Part shown: piece after piece, positions 43,622-54,740 of the stretch
How positions within the stretch are numbered: the first letter of the stretch is position 1
Layout: each line of letters opens with the position of its first letter
Source: Flavobacterium phragmitis
GTDB lineage: Bacteria; Bacteroidota; Bacteroidia; Flavobacteriales; Flavobacteriaceae
DNA: 64,000 nucleotides
Assembly: GCF_900112575.1 (NCBI RefSeq)
Contig: NZ_FOMH01000002.1
Span: 434,001-498,000 of the forward strand
Reading direction: 5' to 3'
Position numbers and translations under genes: made by a program
Notes under the pieces: model-generated
The model's database searches: none
What the model saw: the letters and a program-made list of their open reading frames with translations, nothing else
Told to the model about the DNA's origin: nothing

Positions 43622-46417
43622 ATGCAAATTGATCTTTCAAAAATAGACCCAAAATCAAATATTATAATAAAAGGAGCACAAGTACATAATTTAAAAAATG
43701 TAGATGTTGTTATTCCGAGAAATAAACTGGTTGTTATTACAGGACTTTCTGGATCTGGAAAATCAAGTTTAGCATTTGATACTTTATATGCTGAAGGCCA
43801 AAGGCGTTATGTAGAAAGTTTATCATCATATGCGCGTCAGTTTTTAGGTCGTTTAGACAAACCAAAAGTGGAATATATTAAAGGAATTGCTCCTGCAATA
43901 GCTATTGAGCAAAAGGTAAATACAACCAATGCACGTTCTACAGTTGGAACATCTACAGAAATTTACGATTACATCAAACTTTTGTTTGCCAGGATTGGTC
44001 GTACTTATTCACCTGTTTCTGGGCAAGAGGTCAAAAAAAATACCGTGACGGATGTTATTACAGATGTCAAAACCCTACCAATTGACAGCAGATGGCTTTT
44101 GCTTGCTCCTATTCATCTTGAGGAAGGAAGACAATTAGAAGACAAACTGAAAATACTTTTACAGCAGGGTTTTGCCCGTATTCTGGTGGATAATGAAATG
44201 GTTCGTTTGGATGAATTTTCGGCTTCAGATTTACATCAATTTGACAATAAAGATATTTTATTGATTATTGATCGTATTGTTGTTAAAGAGGAAGAAGAAT
44301 TCTACAATCGACTGGCTGATGCTGTTCAGACTGCTTTTTTCGAGGGAAAAGGCATTTGTTATTTACAGGAATTAAACGCTGAAAAAAGATTTTCTTATTC
44401 GAATAATTTTGAATTGGATGGAATCACTTTCTTAGAGCCAAATGTTCATTTATTTAGTTTCAATAATCCATACGGAGCTTGTCCAGCTTGCGAAGGTTAT
44501 GGAAATATTATTGGGATTGATGCAGATCTGGTTGTTCCGAATACTTCTTTATCGGTTTTTGAAAGTGCGATTTATCCTTGGCGTGGTGAAAGCATGAGCT
44601 GGTATAAAGACGAATTTGTAAAACATGCTTATAAATTCGATTTCCCAATTCACAAACCTTATTTTCAATTAACGGAAGAACAGAAAGATTTAATCTGGAC
44701 CGGAAATCAGTATTTTCAAGGATTGAATGATTTCTTTAAAGAATTAGAAGAGAAAAATTATAAAATTCAGAACCGTGTCATGTTATCACGTTACCGTGGT
44801 AAAACTAAATGTCATGTCTGTAAAGGCAAACGTTTACGCGAAGAAGCATCTTATGTAAAAATCAACGGAAAAACAGTTTCTGATTTGGTTGATTTACCTA
44901 TAAAACATTTGGTTACTTTCTTTAAAAACATCGAATTAAATGTTTACGAACAGCAGATTGCCAAGCGTTTAATGATTGAAATCAACAACCGATTATCATT
45001 TTTAAGTGAAGTTGGATTAGATTATTTAACTCTAAACAGAAATTCCTCGACACTTTCCGGAGGAGAATCACAGCGTATCAACCTTGCAACTTCTTTAGGA
45101 AGCAGTTTGGTTGGATCAATGTATATTTTGGATGAACCAAGTATTGGTCTTCACCCAAAAGATTCAGAAAGACTGATCAAAGTATTGCTTTCACTTCGTG
45201 ATTTAGGAAATACCGTAATTGTAGTGGAACATGACGAAGATATCATGAGAGCAGCTGATATGATTATTGATATTGGTCCCGAAGCTGGAACTTTTGGAGG
45301 AAAATTGGTCGCACAAGGTACTTATGATGAAATTTTGAAATCAGATTCCTTGACTTCTCAATATCTAAATGGTAACTTAGAAATTTCTGTTCCTAAAAAA
45401 AGAAGAAAATTTAAAAATCATATTGATATTGTTGGCGCACGCGAGAACAACTTAAAAAATATTGACGTCACTTTTCCTTTAGATGTTTTGACCGTTGTTA
45501 CTGGAGTATCGGGAAGCGGAAAAAGTACTTTAATTAAAAAAATCCTATTTCCTGCAATGCAGAAAAAACTGGAAAGTGCTGCCGAAAAAGCTGGGCAATT
45601 CAGTGAGTTGAAAGGTTCTTTTTCTCAAATCAAACATATCGAGTACGTAGATCAGAATCCGATTGGTAGAAGTTCGCGATCTAATCCTGTAACTTACATC
45701 AAAGCGTATGATGATATTAGAGATTTGTATGCAAAAGAAAAACTATCTAAAATAAGAGGATATCAAGCCAAACATTTCTCTTTTAATGTTGACGGAGGAC
45801 GATGTGAAACTTGTAAAGGAGAAGGCTCTATAAACGTCGAAATGGTATTTATGGCCGATGTTTCGCTTCCATGTGAAACTTGTGGAGGAAAACGATTTAA
45901 AAAGGAGATTTTGGAGGTTACTTTCGACAATCAAAATATCAACGACGTTTTGACGATGACAATTGATGATGCAATTGCTTTCTTCGAAAAAAACAAACAA
46001 TCCAAAATCACTCAGAAATTACAGCCTCTTCAAGATGTTGGTTTAGGATATGTTCAATTGGGACAGTCCTCTTCTACTCTTTCAGGTGGTGAAGCACAGC
46101 GTATTAAATTGGCCTCATTCCTCGTTAAAGGAGCAACAAAAGATAAAGCATTATTTGTATTTGATGAACCAACTACTGGACTTCATTTTCATGACATTAA
46201 AAAACTTTTAGCTTCTTTTGATGCTTTAATCGAAAAAGGACATTCTATTATCGTAATCGAACATAATTTGGATTTAATCAAATGTGCCGACTGGATTTTG
46301 GATCTTGGTCCAGAAGGAGGAGAAAACGGAGGACATTTACTTGCTTCAGGAACTCCAGAGGATATTGTTAAAGTCAAAGAATCTGTAACAGGAATTTATT
46401 TAAAAGATAAATTATAA
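43622..46417 (+). CDS. uvrA: Excinuclease ABC subunit A
   Basis: The 931-residue damage-recognition ATPase of nucleotide excision repair has two ABC modules. The first has Walker [21 protein letters not shown] and signature [12 protein letters not shown]; the second has [14 protein letters not shown] and [12 protein letters not shown]. Zinc-finger cysteines are intact: CPACEGYG with CHVCKGKR, and CETCKGEG with CETCGGKR. I start at ATG 43622 because the alternative is a TTG codon inside the promoter. Length is normal. Confidence 0.97.
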   Translation: MQIDLSKIDPKSNIIIKGAQVHNLKNVDVVIPRNKLVVITGLSGSGKSSLAFDTLYAEGQRRYVESLSSYARQFLGRLDKPKVEYIKGIAPAIAIEQKVNTTNARSTVGTSTEIYDYIKLLFARIGRTYSPVSGQEVKKNTVTDVITDVKTLPIDSRWLLLAPIHLEEGRQLEDKLKILLQQGFARILVDNEMVRLDEFSASDLHQFDNKDILLIIDRIVVKEEEEFYNRLADAVQTAFFEGKGICYLQELNAEKRFSYSNNFELDGITFLEPNVHLFSFNNPYGACPACEGYGNIIGIDADLVVPNTSLSVFESAIYPWRGESMSWYKDEFVKHAYKFDFPIHKPYFQLTEEQKDLIWTGNQYFQGLNDFFKELEEKNYKIQNRVMLSRYRGKTKCHVCKGKRLREEASYVKINGKTVSDLVDLPIKHLVTFFKNIELNVYEQQIAKRLMIEINNRLSFLSEVGLDYLTLNRNSSTLSGGESQRINLATSLGSSLVGSMYILDEPSIGLHPKDSERLIKVLLSLRDLGNTVIVVEHDEDIMRAADMIIDIGPEAGTFGGKLVAQGTYDEILKSDSLTSQYLNGNLEISVPKKRRKFKNHIDIVGARENNLKNIDVTFPLDVLTVVTGVSGSGKSTLIKKILFPAMQKKLESAAEKAGQFSELKGSFSQIKHIEYVDQNPIGRSSRSNPVTYIKAYDDIRDLYAKEKLSKIRGYQAKHFSFNVDGGRCETCKGEGSINVEMVFMADVSLPCETCGGKRFKKEILEVTFDNQNINDVLTMTIDDAIAFFEKNKQSKITQKLQPLQDVGLGYVQLGQSSSTLSGGEAQRIKLASFLVKGATKDKALFVFDEPTTGLHFHDIKKLLASFDALIEKGHSIIVIEHNLDLIKCADWILDLGPEGGENGGHLLASGTPEDIVKVKESVTGIYLKDKL

Positions 46418-46433
46418 ATCATATAAAAAATTT

Positions 46434-46476
46434 AAAAGCCATAAATACAACTGATTAGTTTGTATTTATGGCTTTT
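46434..46476 (+). terminator. Terminator after uvrA
   Basis: AAAAGCCATAAATACA / TGTATTTATGGCTTTT, 16-bp stem, 11-base loop. Confidence 0.85.
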
Positions 46477-46501
46477 CTTATTTTACTTCTCTTTTTAATC
46501 T

Positions 46502-46801
46502 TTACGCTACCAAGCATCTTTCTTCAAAAGGAAGACCATCTTCGTCGATAGCTACTAAAATCTTTTTTTGTTTTGATGCCTCAAAGGTCAGATAAAGCCA
46601 AGCAAATGACCATAAACCGAGAGTTAAACAAAAAATCATGAAATTTAAACTGTGATTCACTACCTTTCCTCCTTTAGATAAAACAGCGAAAAGGAATTCA
46701 TCGTTTCTTTCTTCTAAAGTAAATCCATTATGAACTTTGTTTGATATCATATTTGAAAATACTTGCATGCTTTGTTCCTGGCTGAGATGATTGTCTTTCA
46801 T
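46502..46801 (-). CDS. Small membrane protein of unknown function
   Basis: The 99-residue protein has one or two hydrophobic helices (LNFMIFCLTLGLWSFAWLYL) between a polar N-terminal half and a charged C-terminus (ILVAIDEDGLPFEERC). It lacks a signal peptide. I do not recognise a family. It lies between convergent uvrA and the mscS gene. Confidence 0.6.
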   Translation of the reverse strand: MKDNHLSQEQSMQVFSNMISNKVHNGFTLEERNDEFLFAVLSKGGKVVNHSLNFMIFCLTLGLWSFAWLYLTFEASKQKKILVAIDEDGLPFEERCLVA

Positions 46802-47030
46802 AATTATTCTATACTACATTAATCCATAAACTTTTTCTTGCACAATTTATTGCAAAAGTAATCAAACTTAAAAAATAAAAAAATACCTACATTTAGTGAT
46901 TTTGTTAGAAATAATTCTGCAAATTCTTGTAAGTACTGTTAAATTTTCAGTCTAAAGTTAATTTTTATCTAATTAATTACAAAATAAATACATGTTAAAA
47001 TTTATTATTTAATAACTATTTTTCAATTCC

Positions 47031-48680
47031 TTAACTCTTGTTCTTCAAATTAAACGTTGGAGCTTCGTAATCTTCTTTTAAATAATTTGGTGGTATCGTT
47101 GTCGTATTTCCATCTCTTAAAGCATTATAATGCGGTGACATAATTTCGATACTTGCTCTATTAAAAGAATCCTGTATGTTTTGATGTAAGGAGGAATAAA
47201 TTCTAGGCTGTTTGGTAGGTTCTTTAGTATAAACATTAATCTGATAAGAAACATAGAAATCATCCAAGCTCGTTTGAAGCACAAATGGTTTTGGCTCTTT
47301 TTCTGTCATCTCGGTATTCAAAGCTGCTTCGATTAAAGCTGCATAAATGTCCTTCCAAGGAACGTCATAACCAATTGTTACTGTGGTATGAATTAGCAAT
47401 CCATTATTAGAATGTTTTGCATTTGCAGAATAATTTGTAGAAGTACTGGATAAAACGGTCGCGTTAGGAATCGTAATATCCTCAAATTTTGGTGTTCTAA
47501 TTCTTGTTACCAAAGCTGTTTTTTCCACCACTTCTCCACTCACATCTCCAATTTTGATATAATCTCCTATTTTAAACGGACGCATATAAGTAATTACTAA
47601 TCCTGCCACCATATTGGCAATTGCATTTGAAGAACCAAGAGAGAATAAAACTCCGACAAATACAGAAACTCCCTTAAAAATTGGAGAATCAGAACCAGGC
47701 AGATATGGAAAGATTATCACAAGCATAAAAGCGTACATCAATAATCTGATAACATTAAAAGTTGGTAAAGCCCAATCGCTGTAAAAACCGTCAATTTTAA
47801 TATTTTCTAATTTTATTTCATCAAAGAAAAACTTTATTACTTTTAATGAATATTTAAAGATAACAATGATTACGATGATGGTAAATAAGCTTGGCAGGAA
47901 ACCTACAAATCCCATTAAAGCAGATTTTGCTGGCGTTAAAATCCATCTGAGAAGCGTCGTAGTATATTCTTTTGTCGCAGGAAAAATGCTGAATAAAATT
48001 GGCAGCGAAAGGTAAACAATAAGAATCAGTGTTACCAATTTTACAAAAGCAAAAAACCTTAGAAATATAAACAATTGTTTATCCGGAGATAATATTTTAA
48101 CGGTGTTGTAATTTACTCCTTTAAAATATTTCTCTTTATTCTTAACTATGTATTTTTTGATTATATTAAATACTTTCCCTACCAAAAACAAAATCAAACC
48201 AATAATTAAAACCAACAAAGCGGTATATCCAAATCGCTTAGGAAGCTGTGAATAATTTTCGTTCTGGTAAATTATAGCGCTTTTGATCATCTTTAAATTG
48301 CGGTTGGCAATAAAAGATACCGTTTGATTTTCAGCTTTAGCATCAGACTCTAAAACCGACATCAACACTAAATCGTTCTTATAAACGATATCCGAAGAAA
48401 CATCAGAAGGAATAACTTTGAGGGAATCCTTTTCAAAAAAAGATTCATTATAAAGTCTTTTAATTTTAGAAGAAATATATTCTGCCCGTTCTTTAGCAGG
48501 AAATGACCCCACATTATTATACACATAAAAAAGCGTGTCTTTAAAAGGATTTACAGGATAACCTTTAATTTTCACTGTCGATGAATCGGGAATCTTAAGA
48601 TTTTTGTTCTGTCCCAACACTACCGAACAAGAAAACAAAACAAGAAATAAAGCTAATAACTTAAGTACTTTTATTTTCAT
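47031..48680 (-). CDS. MscS-family mechanosensitive channel
   Basis: The 549-residue protein has a signal peptide (LKLLALFLVLFSCSVVLGQ), a periplasmic N-terminal domain of about 150 residues, then about four to five membrane helices. The MscS core follows: GSSNAIANMVAGLVITYMRPF is the pore-helix TM3 region, then the beta domain with GDYIKIGDVSGEVVE and TLVTRIRTPKFEDITIPNA. It is expected to open under membrane tension on osmotic downshift. It is longer than E. coli MscS (286) because of the extra N-terminal part. Confidence 0.9.
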   Translation of the reverse strand: MKIKVLKLLALFLVLFSCSVVLGQNKNLKIPDSSTVKIKGYPVNPFKDTLFYVYNNVGSFPAKERAEYISSKIKRLYNESFFEKDSLKVIPSDVSSDIVYKNDLVLMSVLESDAKAENQTVSFIANRNLKMIKSAIIYQNENYSQLPKRFGYTALLVLIIGLILFLVGKVFNIIKKYIVKNKEKYFKGVNYNTVKILSPDKQLFIFLRFFAFVKLVTLILIVYLSLPILFSIFPATKEYTTTLLRWILTPAKSALMGFVGFLPSLFTIIVIIVIFKYSLKVIKFFFDEIKLENIKIDGFYSDWALPTFNVIRLLMYAFMLVIIFPYLPGSDSPIFKGVSVFVGVLFSLGSSNAIANMVAGLVITYMRPFKIGDYIKIGDVSGEVVEKTALVTRIRTPKFEDITIPNATVLSSTSTNYSANAKHSNNGLLIHTTVTIGYDVPWKDIYAALIEAALNTEMTEKEPKPFVLQTSLDDFYVSYQINVYTKEPTKQPRIYSSLHQNIQDSFNRASIEIMSPHYNALRDGNTTTIPPNYLKEDYEAPTFNLKNKS

Positions 48681-48774
48681 ATCCCATTAGAAATAAATTA
48701 GTTATCCTTTCTAACAAATATAAAAACAAAAAAGTTACGTTTTTAAATTACTTTCATTTTTCCTAAAACCTGAT

Positions 48775-50244
48775 TTAAATTTTAATACCTATCTTCTTAA
48801 AAATAGAATCAATAACACCATTGATATCTGGCGAAATTTTAAATTTATAATTCAGATACAGGTACAAAATAGTAACCAAAATCGATTTTAAAGCAATACT
48901 AATTAACTGAAAAAATGGAAACTCCCAGAAATAAAACAGTAAAAACAATGCAAAAGTTAATAGCATCGAATGAATAGTCTGTTTTGTAAAAGGATATAAA
49001 TGGAGCTTTTTAACCACAAAAAGCAATTTAGCCAAACTGTATAAAGTAATTGATAAAAGTGTCGCAAATGCCGAACCAAAAATCCCAAAAATTGGGATAA
49101 AAATCATATTTAGAACTACTGTTAAGACAACCAGCATCAAACCTAAATACAATACCATTCGGTAATATTTTGTATTAAAAATGATAGCATTGTTATTTCC
49201 CAAAATCAAATCAAAATACTTAGACAAACCAATCATAAAAACCACTGGAATTCCACCGCTGTATTCTTTTGGAACCAATTCGTACAACTGATTAATATTG
49301 ACAAAAATGCAAAGCATTACAAATCCACCCACGATTTGCAGGTTTATAGAAGTCTTTTTATACAACTGATTTAATTCATCATGTTTATTTTCATGCATTA
49401 ATTTAGCTGTAATTGGATACACAATTTGGTGCATTGCACGACTTGGTACCGAAATTACCAATGCTATATAAGTAGCAACAGAATAAAATGCAATGTTGTC
49501 AATAATCATATATTGATTCAAAATCATTTTATCTCCATCTAAAAGTAAATTAGCAACACTTCCCGATAAAATAATATAAAACGAATAAACCAAAATGTCT
49601 TTTGCATTTTCAGGTTTTTTAAGCTGAAACACTGGTTTTTGAACACTAAAGGCATAAAACATTGTCACTAAAAATGCTACTAAATATAACACCGCAGTAG
49701 CATATACAAATCCTTCAACGCTAAGCACACCATAATAAACAGCTAATAATAAAAATAAAGAGAACAATCGTAAGCCAATTTCTTTAATAAAATTACCGAA
49801 AACAGAATGCATATGAACACGTGCCCAAGCATAAAAAATTTCGAAATAAGCCATTGTCACACCAATAAAAGGTATTAGCCATACATAACTTTTGACAATT
49901 GCATTCTTTTTTGACAAAAAAACCAAAATTTCATCATAGAAACAAAGCCCAATTAATAACAATGGAATTATTAATAGAATTGGAAACAAAACTGTAAAAG
50001 ATAAAAATCGAGATTTTTCTTCCTCTGTTTTATATTGAGAATAAAATTTAACTAAAGTATTTTGCATTCCAATCGCAAACAATGGCATTATAACATTGGC
50101 ACTGGAAGTTATATAATTAGTCAATCCATAAAAAGTAGATCCGAGAAAAATCGGATATAAATAAAGCGTATTTATGGCTCCGATACCAAAACCAATATAT
50201 GTAATTATAGTGTTTTTAAAAGACTGATTTAAGACAATACCCAT
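48775..50244 (-). CDS. Oligosaccharide flippase (Wzx-like)
   Basis: The 489-residue protein has 12-14 predicted membrane helices and the general shape of the polysaccharide transporter (MOP/Wzx) family: IITYIGFGIGAINTLYLYP at the N-terminus, repeated hydrophobic hairpins, and a central IDNIAFYSVATYIALVISVPSRAMHQI. It probably flips lipid-linked sugars. A glycosyltransferase gene lies 39 bases upstream on the same strand, supporting a surface-polysaccharide role. Confidence 0.85.
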   Translation of the reverse strand: MGIVLNQSFKNTIITYIGFGIGAINTLYLYPIFLGSTFYGLTNYITSSANVIMPLFAIGMQNTLVKFYSQYKTEEEKSRFLSFTVLFPILLIIPLLLIGLCFYDEILVFLSKKNAIVKSYVWLIPFIGVTMAYFEIFYAWARVHMHSVFGNFIKEIGLRLFSLFLLLAVYYGVLSVEGFVYATAVLYLVAFLVTMFYAFSVQKPVFQLKKPENAKDILVYSFYIILSGSVANLLLDGDKMILNQYMIIDNIAFYSVATYIALVISVPSRAMHQIVYPITAKLMHENKHDELNQLYKKTSINLQIVGGFVMLCIFVNINQLYELVPKEYSGGIPVVFMIGLSKYFDLILGNNNAIIFNTKYYRMVLYLGLMLVVLTVVLNMIFIPIFGIFGSAFATLLSITLYSLAKLLFVVKKLHLYPFTKQTIHSMLLTFALFLLFYFWEFPFFQLISIALKSILVTILYLYLNYKFKISPDINGVIDSIFKKIGIKI

Positions 50245-50283
50245 TTGTTGAGTTTAGATTGTAGAATTTAAATTTTCAATTGA

Positions 50284-51570
50284 TTATTTCTTAATCAGTT
50301 GTGCTAATTGTTTGGTTAGATTTTTTCGGGAATATTGCTGCAGGCCAATTCCGTGCGCCTGCAATTTTCCATCCAAAAACTGATTAAAAAAGTCCAAAAT
50401 TACACTTTTTAACTTCGTTTTTTCAGAATAATCAAAAAATACTCCTGTATTGGTTTGCGTTACGATATCTGCAAAGTCAGATCCCTGCGGTCCAATCGCT
50501 ATTATTGGGCGATTTGACACCATATATTCGAATAATTTTCCAGGGATAATGCTTTTAGTATCTTCAGAATTAATTTCGATTAAAAGCAAAACCTGAGACT
50601 TTCTTTGATGCGCGACAGCTTCTTTATGAGAAACGTATCCAACTAAATTCAAATAATCATTTAATTGGTGCTCTTTTATCGCGTCCAATACTTCCTGGCT
50701 TACAGCTCCAATTAATTTAATTTCCAAGTGTGATTTAAATTCTGGAACTTCTTGAAGCAATTCAATCAAAACTTCCCACAAAAACGGCGGATTTCTGTCC
50801 GATAAAAAAGAACCGATATGCGCCAACGTAAATTTACTGTCTAAAGTTTGTTTTTCGACAGTCTCTGCATCATAACCATTTGTAATTACGGTAATCGGTT
50901 TATTGGTAATCACTTCAAATTCTGCTTTTGTGGTTTTACTGGTCACGATAATTTCATCAGCAGTATTTAAAACTTTATGTTCTAGATTTTTATGCTTCTT
51001 TTCGGCGTAGGAAGACAAACGAAGCGCTTTATGATAACCAATCGTTGTCCAAGGATCACGGAAATCGGCAAACCATTTTACGTTTAATTTCTTTTGTAAT
51101 TCTAAACCAATTAAATGCAAGCTGTGCGGTGGACCAGAAGTTACAATAGTATCAATATTATTGTCCTGAATATACTTTTCTAAATAAGCAATCGATGGTT
51201 TTACCCAAAAAACACGGGCATCTGGAATGAAAAGATTACCACGAACCCAAAGAAAAGTTTTATCTAAAAAACTCTGTTTTTTTTTCTGAGGAAAGATTCC
51301 AGAACTGATTTTTTTTGTTTTATTTTTTGAAAATATTGAAGCCAACTGATAGGGCTCCCAAATTTTATTTTTCAGAATAGTTACCTTATCTGATATTTCA
51401 GTTACCAAACCTTCGTCAACAATGGGATAAGTTGGATTTTCTGGAACATAAACAATTGGCTGTACATCAAATTCTGGCAGATATTTTACAAATTTCAACC
51501 AACGCTGTACCCCCGGTCCGCCAGCTGGAGGCCAATAATAAGTTATAATAAGAAGTTTTTCTGATTTCAA
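50284..51570 (-). CDS. GT4-family glycosyltransferase
   Basis: The 428-residue transferase has a GT-B fold. The N-terminal GGPGVQRWLKFVKYLPEF is the family loop; the C-terminal sugar-nucleotide site includes IPGKLFEYMVSNRPIIAIGPQG, with the ExxxxxxxP-type region. No signal peptide. Substrate unknown. It is cotranscribed with the flippase gene. Confidence 0.88.
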   Translation of the reverse strand: MKSEKLLIITYYWPPAGGPGVQRWLKFVKYLPEFDVQPIVYVPENPTYPIVDEGLVTEISDKVTILKNKIWEPYQLASIFSKNKTKKISSGIFPQKKKQSFLDKTFLWVRGNLFIPDARVFWVKPSIAYLEKYIQDNNIDTIVTSGPPHSLHLIGLELQKKLNVKWFADFRDPWTTIGYHKALRLSSYAEKKHKNLEHKVLNTADEIIVTSKTTKAEFEVITNKPITVITNGYDAETVEKQTLDSKFTLAHIGSFLSDRNPPFLWEVLIELLQEVPEFKSHLEIKLIGAVSQEVLDAIKEHQLNDYLNLVGYVSHKEAVAHQRKSQVLLLIEINSEDTKSIIPGKLFEYMVSNRPIIAIGPQGSDFADIVTQTNTGVFFDYSEKTKLKSVILDFFNQFLDGKLQAHGIGLQQYSRKNLTKQLAQLIKK

Positions 51571-51593
51571 TTTTAGAATTTTGCAATATTGAA

Positions 51594-52055
51594 TTATAAA
51601 TCTCTATTTAATTTTTCAAGCTCTTCAATATCCAATTGATCCTTGGGTGTGTTAGTAGCTTTTTTTGCAGTAATTAAACTTTCATAATCTAAAAAATAAA
51701 CTGGAATTTCATTAATTTCTACAATGTATGCTTTTTCTAAAAGTTGTTCAAAAGTATTATTTTCTAATCCTTTTACTGAAGTCATAATGTCCAATCGCAA
51801 ATTAAAATTCAATGTAATATCTGTCCAGCCAGGAATAAATTGCATTGTATTTATACTCTCAAAATCCCCAATTCCTGAATCTTTTAAGGCTTGTCTTAAA
51901 TTTTTCCTGTTGTCGATTGAATCTTCTATAAAAATATCTATGTCTCCCGTATTTCGTCCATAGCCATATATATTCACAGCAAATCCGCCTATAGTCAAAT
52001 ATTTAACTTTATTCAAAGAGAAGTATTTCCAAATTTCTACTATTTGACTATACAT
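51594..52055 (-). CDS. Nucleotidyltransferase-fold protein (AbiEii/MNT-like)
   Basis: The 153-residue protein carries the minimal nucleotidyltransferase signature: TIGGFAVNIYGYGRNTGDIDIFIED, that is GG...GR-T-DIDI. Such folds occur in toxin-antitoxin systems (AbiEii, MntA) and in DUF6036-type proteins. It starts four bases after the stop codon of a 52-residue gene on the same strand, so they form a tight pair. The pair sits between glycosyltransferase and yfhO genes, and its function is unknown. Confidence 0.8.
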   Translation of the reverse strand: MYSQIVEIWKYFSLNKVKYLTIGGFAVNIYGYGRNTGDIDIFIEDSIDNRKNLRQALKDSGIGDFESINTMQFIPGWTDITLNFNLRLDIMTSVKGLENNTFEQLLEKAYIVEINEIPVYFLDYESLITAKKATNTPKDQLDIEELEKLNRDL

Positions 52056-52059
52056 TGAA

Positions 52060-52218
52060 TTATTTTGATATTTTTTTTGCAGTTTTCAAAAGATACGAAA
52101 TTTCAATAATAGCCATCAATTTTTCAAAACGTTTTTGTGGTGTCATCTTTCTTATCTCTTCGATATATCTTGCTTCCATAACAGAAGGATGAGCATTATT
52201 TAATGTCGTTGTTTTCAT
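52060..52218 (-). CDS. Small helical protein paired with the nucleotidyltransferase
   Basis: I read this 52-residue frame directly: it begins MKTTTLNNAHPSVMEARYIE and continues with KRFEKLMAIIEISYLLKTAKK. It is predicted to be helical, with charge near +4. The stop codon is followed after four bases by the nucleotidyltransferase start. It has an A-T rich leader, no signal and no family I recognise. Tight spacing and small size resemble an antitoxin or partner subunit, but that is inference. Confidence 0.6.
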   Translation of the reverse strand: MKTTTLNNAHPSVMEARYIEEIRKMTPQKRFEKLMAIIEISYLLKTAKKISK

Positions 52219-52264
52219 TTTTCAAAAAATAATAAGTCAAATTTACAAAATTACTTTCACTATT

Positions 52265-54691
52265 TTAACCTCTTTTCCTTTTCTCAAAATAAACCCCACC
52301 AACCAAAAGAACTAACATTCCAATCGAACTAATCAAAGTAATCGTACCTCCCGTTTTAATAACCTGAGGCTCAAATTTGAATTCTATCGTGTGTTTTCCG
52401 CCTGGAATTTCCATTGCTCTTAAAACATAATCAACAGGAAAATGATCTGTTAGTTTACCATCAATATAAGCGTTCCACCCATTTTTATAATACATTTCAG
52501 AAAAAACCGCTAAACCATCTTTTTCATTCTCTGATTTATATTTGATATAATTTGGCTTATACTCCACTACATTAATTGTTCCTGTTGCATCCCAAGGTTT
52601 CTTCAAACGAGCATTTGGGAATTTAGCTTCATGTTCATGAACATTAAAAACAGCTACTTTTTTAGTATCTAATGTGTTCAATGCTTTCATTACATCATCT
52701 GCTTTGTTTACCAATTTCACAGAACTTACAAACCAAGCATTTCCATTCGCATCTGGATTAATGGTTGGAATTTCTTTTCCTTCCTTATCCGTTTGGATTA
52801 CATACTTAACATTTAGCATATTAAGTATTTCTAAGTTATTTTTAGCAATTTGATAATCAAATAACTGCTGCATTCTTCTTGGTTTTGCAGCATGATAACC
52901 TCCGATAGAACTATGAAAGAAAGAAGCTCTAGCACTTGACATATTACCACTTATCTCAAAAACTCTATAATGTGTAGTATCTTGCAAAATTTGAGCATCA
53001 GCAGCTGTTTCCTGAAAAGGAGCCGCAATTTGAACTGGGCTTACAAAATCTTTTGCCGAAACATATTTTTTATCTACAAAAAACAAATCGAAAATCATTA
53101 CAATCCCAACAATGATTAAAGTTGTGGTCTGCGAGAGTTTGTTTTTAATAAACAACCATAAAATTCCAAAAGTTAAGACAATAAGAAAACCAGAACGCAA
53201 TAAATCTGCATAATACATGGTCATTCTATCTTCTTTAAGAGCGTCTACAAAATCTGGCCCGTAAGTTTCCATAAAATACTGATCGCTTGATCCTGAAAAA
53301 TGGAAGAATCCTTTTGCAATAACCAAAATCAGGATTACTCCTAACCCAAAAACTCCTGTCTGTACTAATGCTTTCTGCTGTAATTTAGGTTCCTCTTTAG
53401 CCTTAAAGAAAGACTGGATTCCCATAACCGCTAAAACAGGAAAACACAATTCTAAAATTACCTGAATAGAAGATACTGCTCTAAACTTATCGTACATTGG
53501 TACATAATCGATAAAGAAGTCTGTCAACAAAGAGAAGTTTTTCCCCCAAGAAAGTATTAATGAAAATAATGCACCAGTTATAAATACATATTTAATTTTT
53601 CTGTCATCAATAAATAATGCTAAAACAGCCAAGAAAAATACCACCGCTCCAATATAAGCGGGAGCAGCAACAATAGGTTGATCTCCCCAATATGTAGGCA
53701 TTGTTGCAGCATATTCTTTTGCTTGAGAAGGAGAAGCTCCTTTTTCTATAAAGAAAGAATACATACGGCTATCCGGGCCTAGATTTTCATGATTTGAACC
53801 TCCAAAAAGTCTTGGAGCAATCAAGTTAAAACTCTCCGCAATTCCGTAACTGTATTCCGTAATATATTCACGGCTTAAAGCATTTTCGTTTGTCTTTTTA
53901 GTTCCGTCAGGATTAAAAGTCAATTCGCTGTTGCTTCGGGTACTAAACTTGGCATATTCGCTTGTGGCTAATAAGTTTCCTGCATTGGAACCAATTGCAA
54001 AAATTCCAGCAACCGCAAGAGTTCCTACCGAGATTAAAAGCGGTTTATATTCTTTATTTTTAATAAATTCAAAAGCAAAATAACCCGAAAGTATCAATAA
54101 GAAAATCAATAAATAATAAGTCATTTGGAAGTGATTGGCATTCACTTCTAATGCCACGGCAAACATGGTGAGCAGACCTCCCCAGACGTATTTTTTCTGA
54201 AAGACAAGGACAAATCCAGCAATTACCAAAGGCATATAAGCAATAGCATGTGCTTTTGCATTATGACCCACTCCTAAAATGATGATTAAATAGGTTGAAA
54301 AACCAAAGGCAATAGCCCCAATAAATGCTTTTAAAGGATCTGTTTTTAAAACCAACAACAAACCATAAAACCCTAAGAAATATAGAAATAAGTAATCTGC
54401 AGGACGAGGCAGAAAACGCAGTACATCATCTATTTTACCCACAAAATCATACGGATAATTTGCTCCAAGCTGATAAGTCGGCATACCTCCAAAAGCAGAA
54501 TTTGTCCAATAAGGCTCCGCATTTTCGGCAGCTCTAAAATCATTCTGCTCTTTTGCCATTCCGGTGTATTGAGCAATATCAGACTGGAAAATTTGTTTTC
54601 CCTGTAGAACTGGATAAAAATAAATTAATGAGACAAGAATAAAGCCCAGTACAACAAGGGCGTGCGGATAGAACTTATTTACTATTTTCAA
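52265..54691 (-). CDS. YfhO-family membrane protein
   Basis: The 808-residue protein has about 13 membrane helices and matches the YfhO family, which is related to GT-C glycosyltransferases. The N-terminal half has the extracytoplasmic segment EPYWTNSAFGGMPTYQLGANYP; the C-terminal soluble part contains YYKNGWNAYIDGKLTDHFPV and ends with a last helix and basic tail (YFEKRKRG). In Firmicutes YfhO glycosylates lipoteichoic acid; the substrate in this organism is unknown. Confidence 0.9.
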   Translation of the reverse strand: MKIVNKFYPHALVVLGFILVSLIYFYPVLQGKQIFQSDIAQYTGMAKEQNDFRAAENAEPYWTNSAFGGMPTYQLGANYPYDFVGKIDDVLRFLPRPADYLFLYFLGFYGLLLVLKTDPLKAFIGAIAFGFSTYLIIILGVGHNAKAHAIAYMPLVIAGFVLVFQKKYVWGGLLTMFAVALEVNANHFQMTYYLLIFLLILSGYFAFEFIKNKEYKPLLISVGTLAVAGIFAIGSNAGNLLATSEYAKFSTRSNSELTFNPDGTKKTNENALSREYITEYSYGIAESFNLIAPRLFGGSNHENLGPDSRMYSFFIEKGASPSQAKEYAATMPTYWGDQPIVAAPAYIGAVVFFLAVLALFIDDRKIKYVFITGALFSLILSWGKNFSLLTDFFIDYVPMYDKFRAVSSIQVILELCFPVLAVMGIQSFFKAKEEPKLQQKALVQTGVFGLGVILILVIAKGFFHFSGSSDQYFMETYGPDFVDALKEDRMTMYYADLLRSGFLIVLTFGILWLFIKNKLSQTTTLIIVGIVMIFDLFFVDKKYVSAKDFVSPVQIAAPFQETAADAQILQDTTHYRVFEISGNMSSARASFFHSSIGGYHAAKPRRMQQLFDYQIAKNNLEILNMLNVKYVIQTDKEGKEIPTINPDANGNAWFVSSVKLVNKADDVMKALNTLDTKKVAVFNVHEHEAKFPNARLKKPWDATGTINVVEYKPNYIKYKSENEKDGLAVFSEMYYKNGWNAYIDGKLTDHFPVDYVLRAMEIPGGKHTIEFKFEPQVIKTGGTITLISSIGMLVLLVGGVYFEKRKRG

Positions 54692-54740
54692 TTTTGGCTG
54701 GTTTGGGTTAAAATGAATCCTAAATTTTCAGGACACAAAT

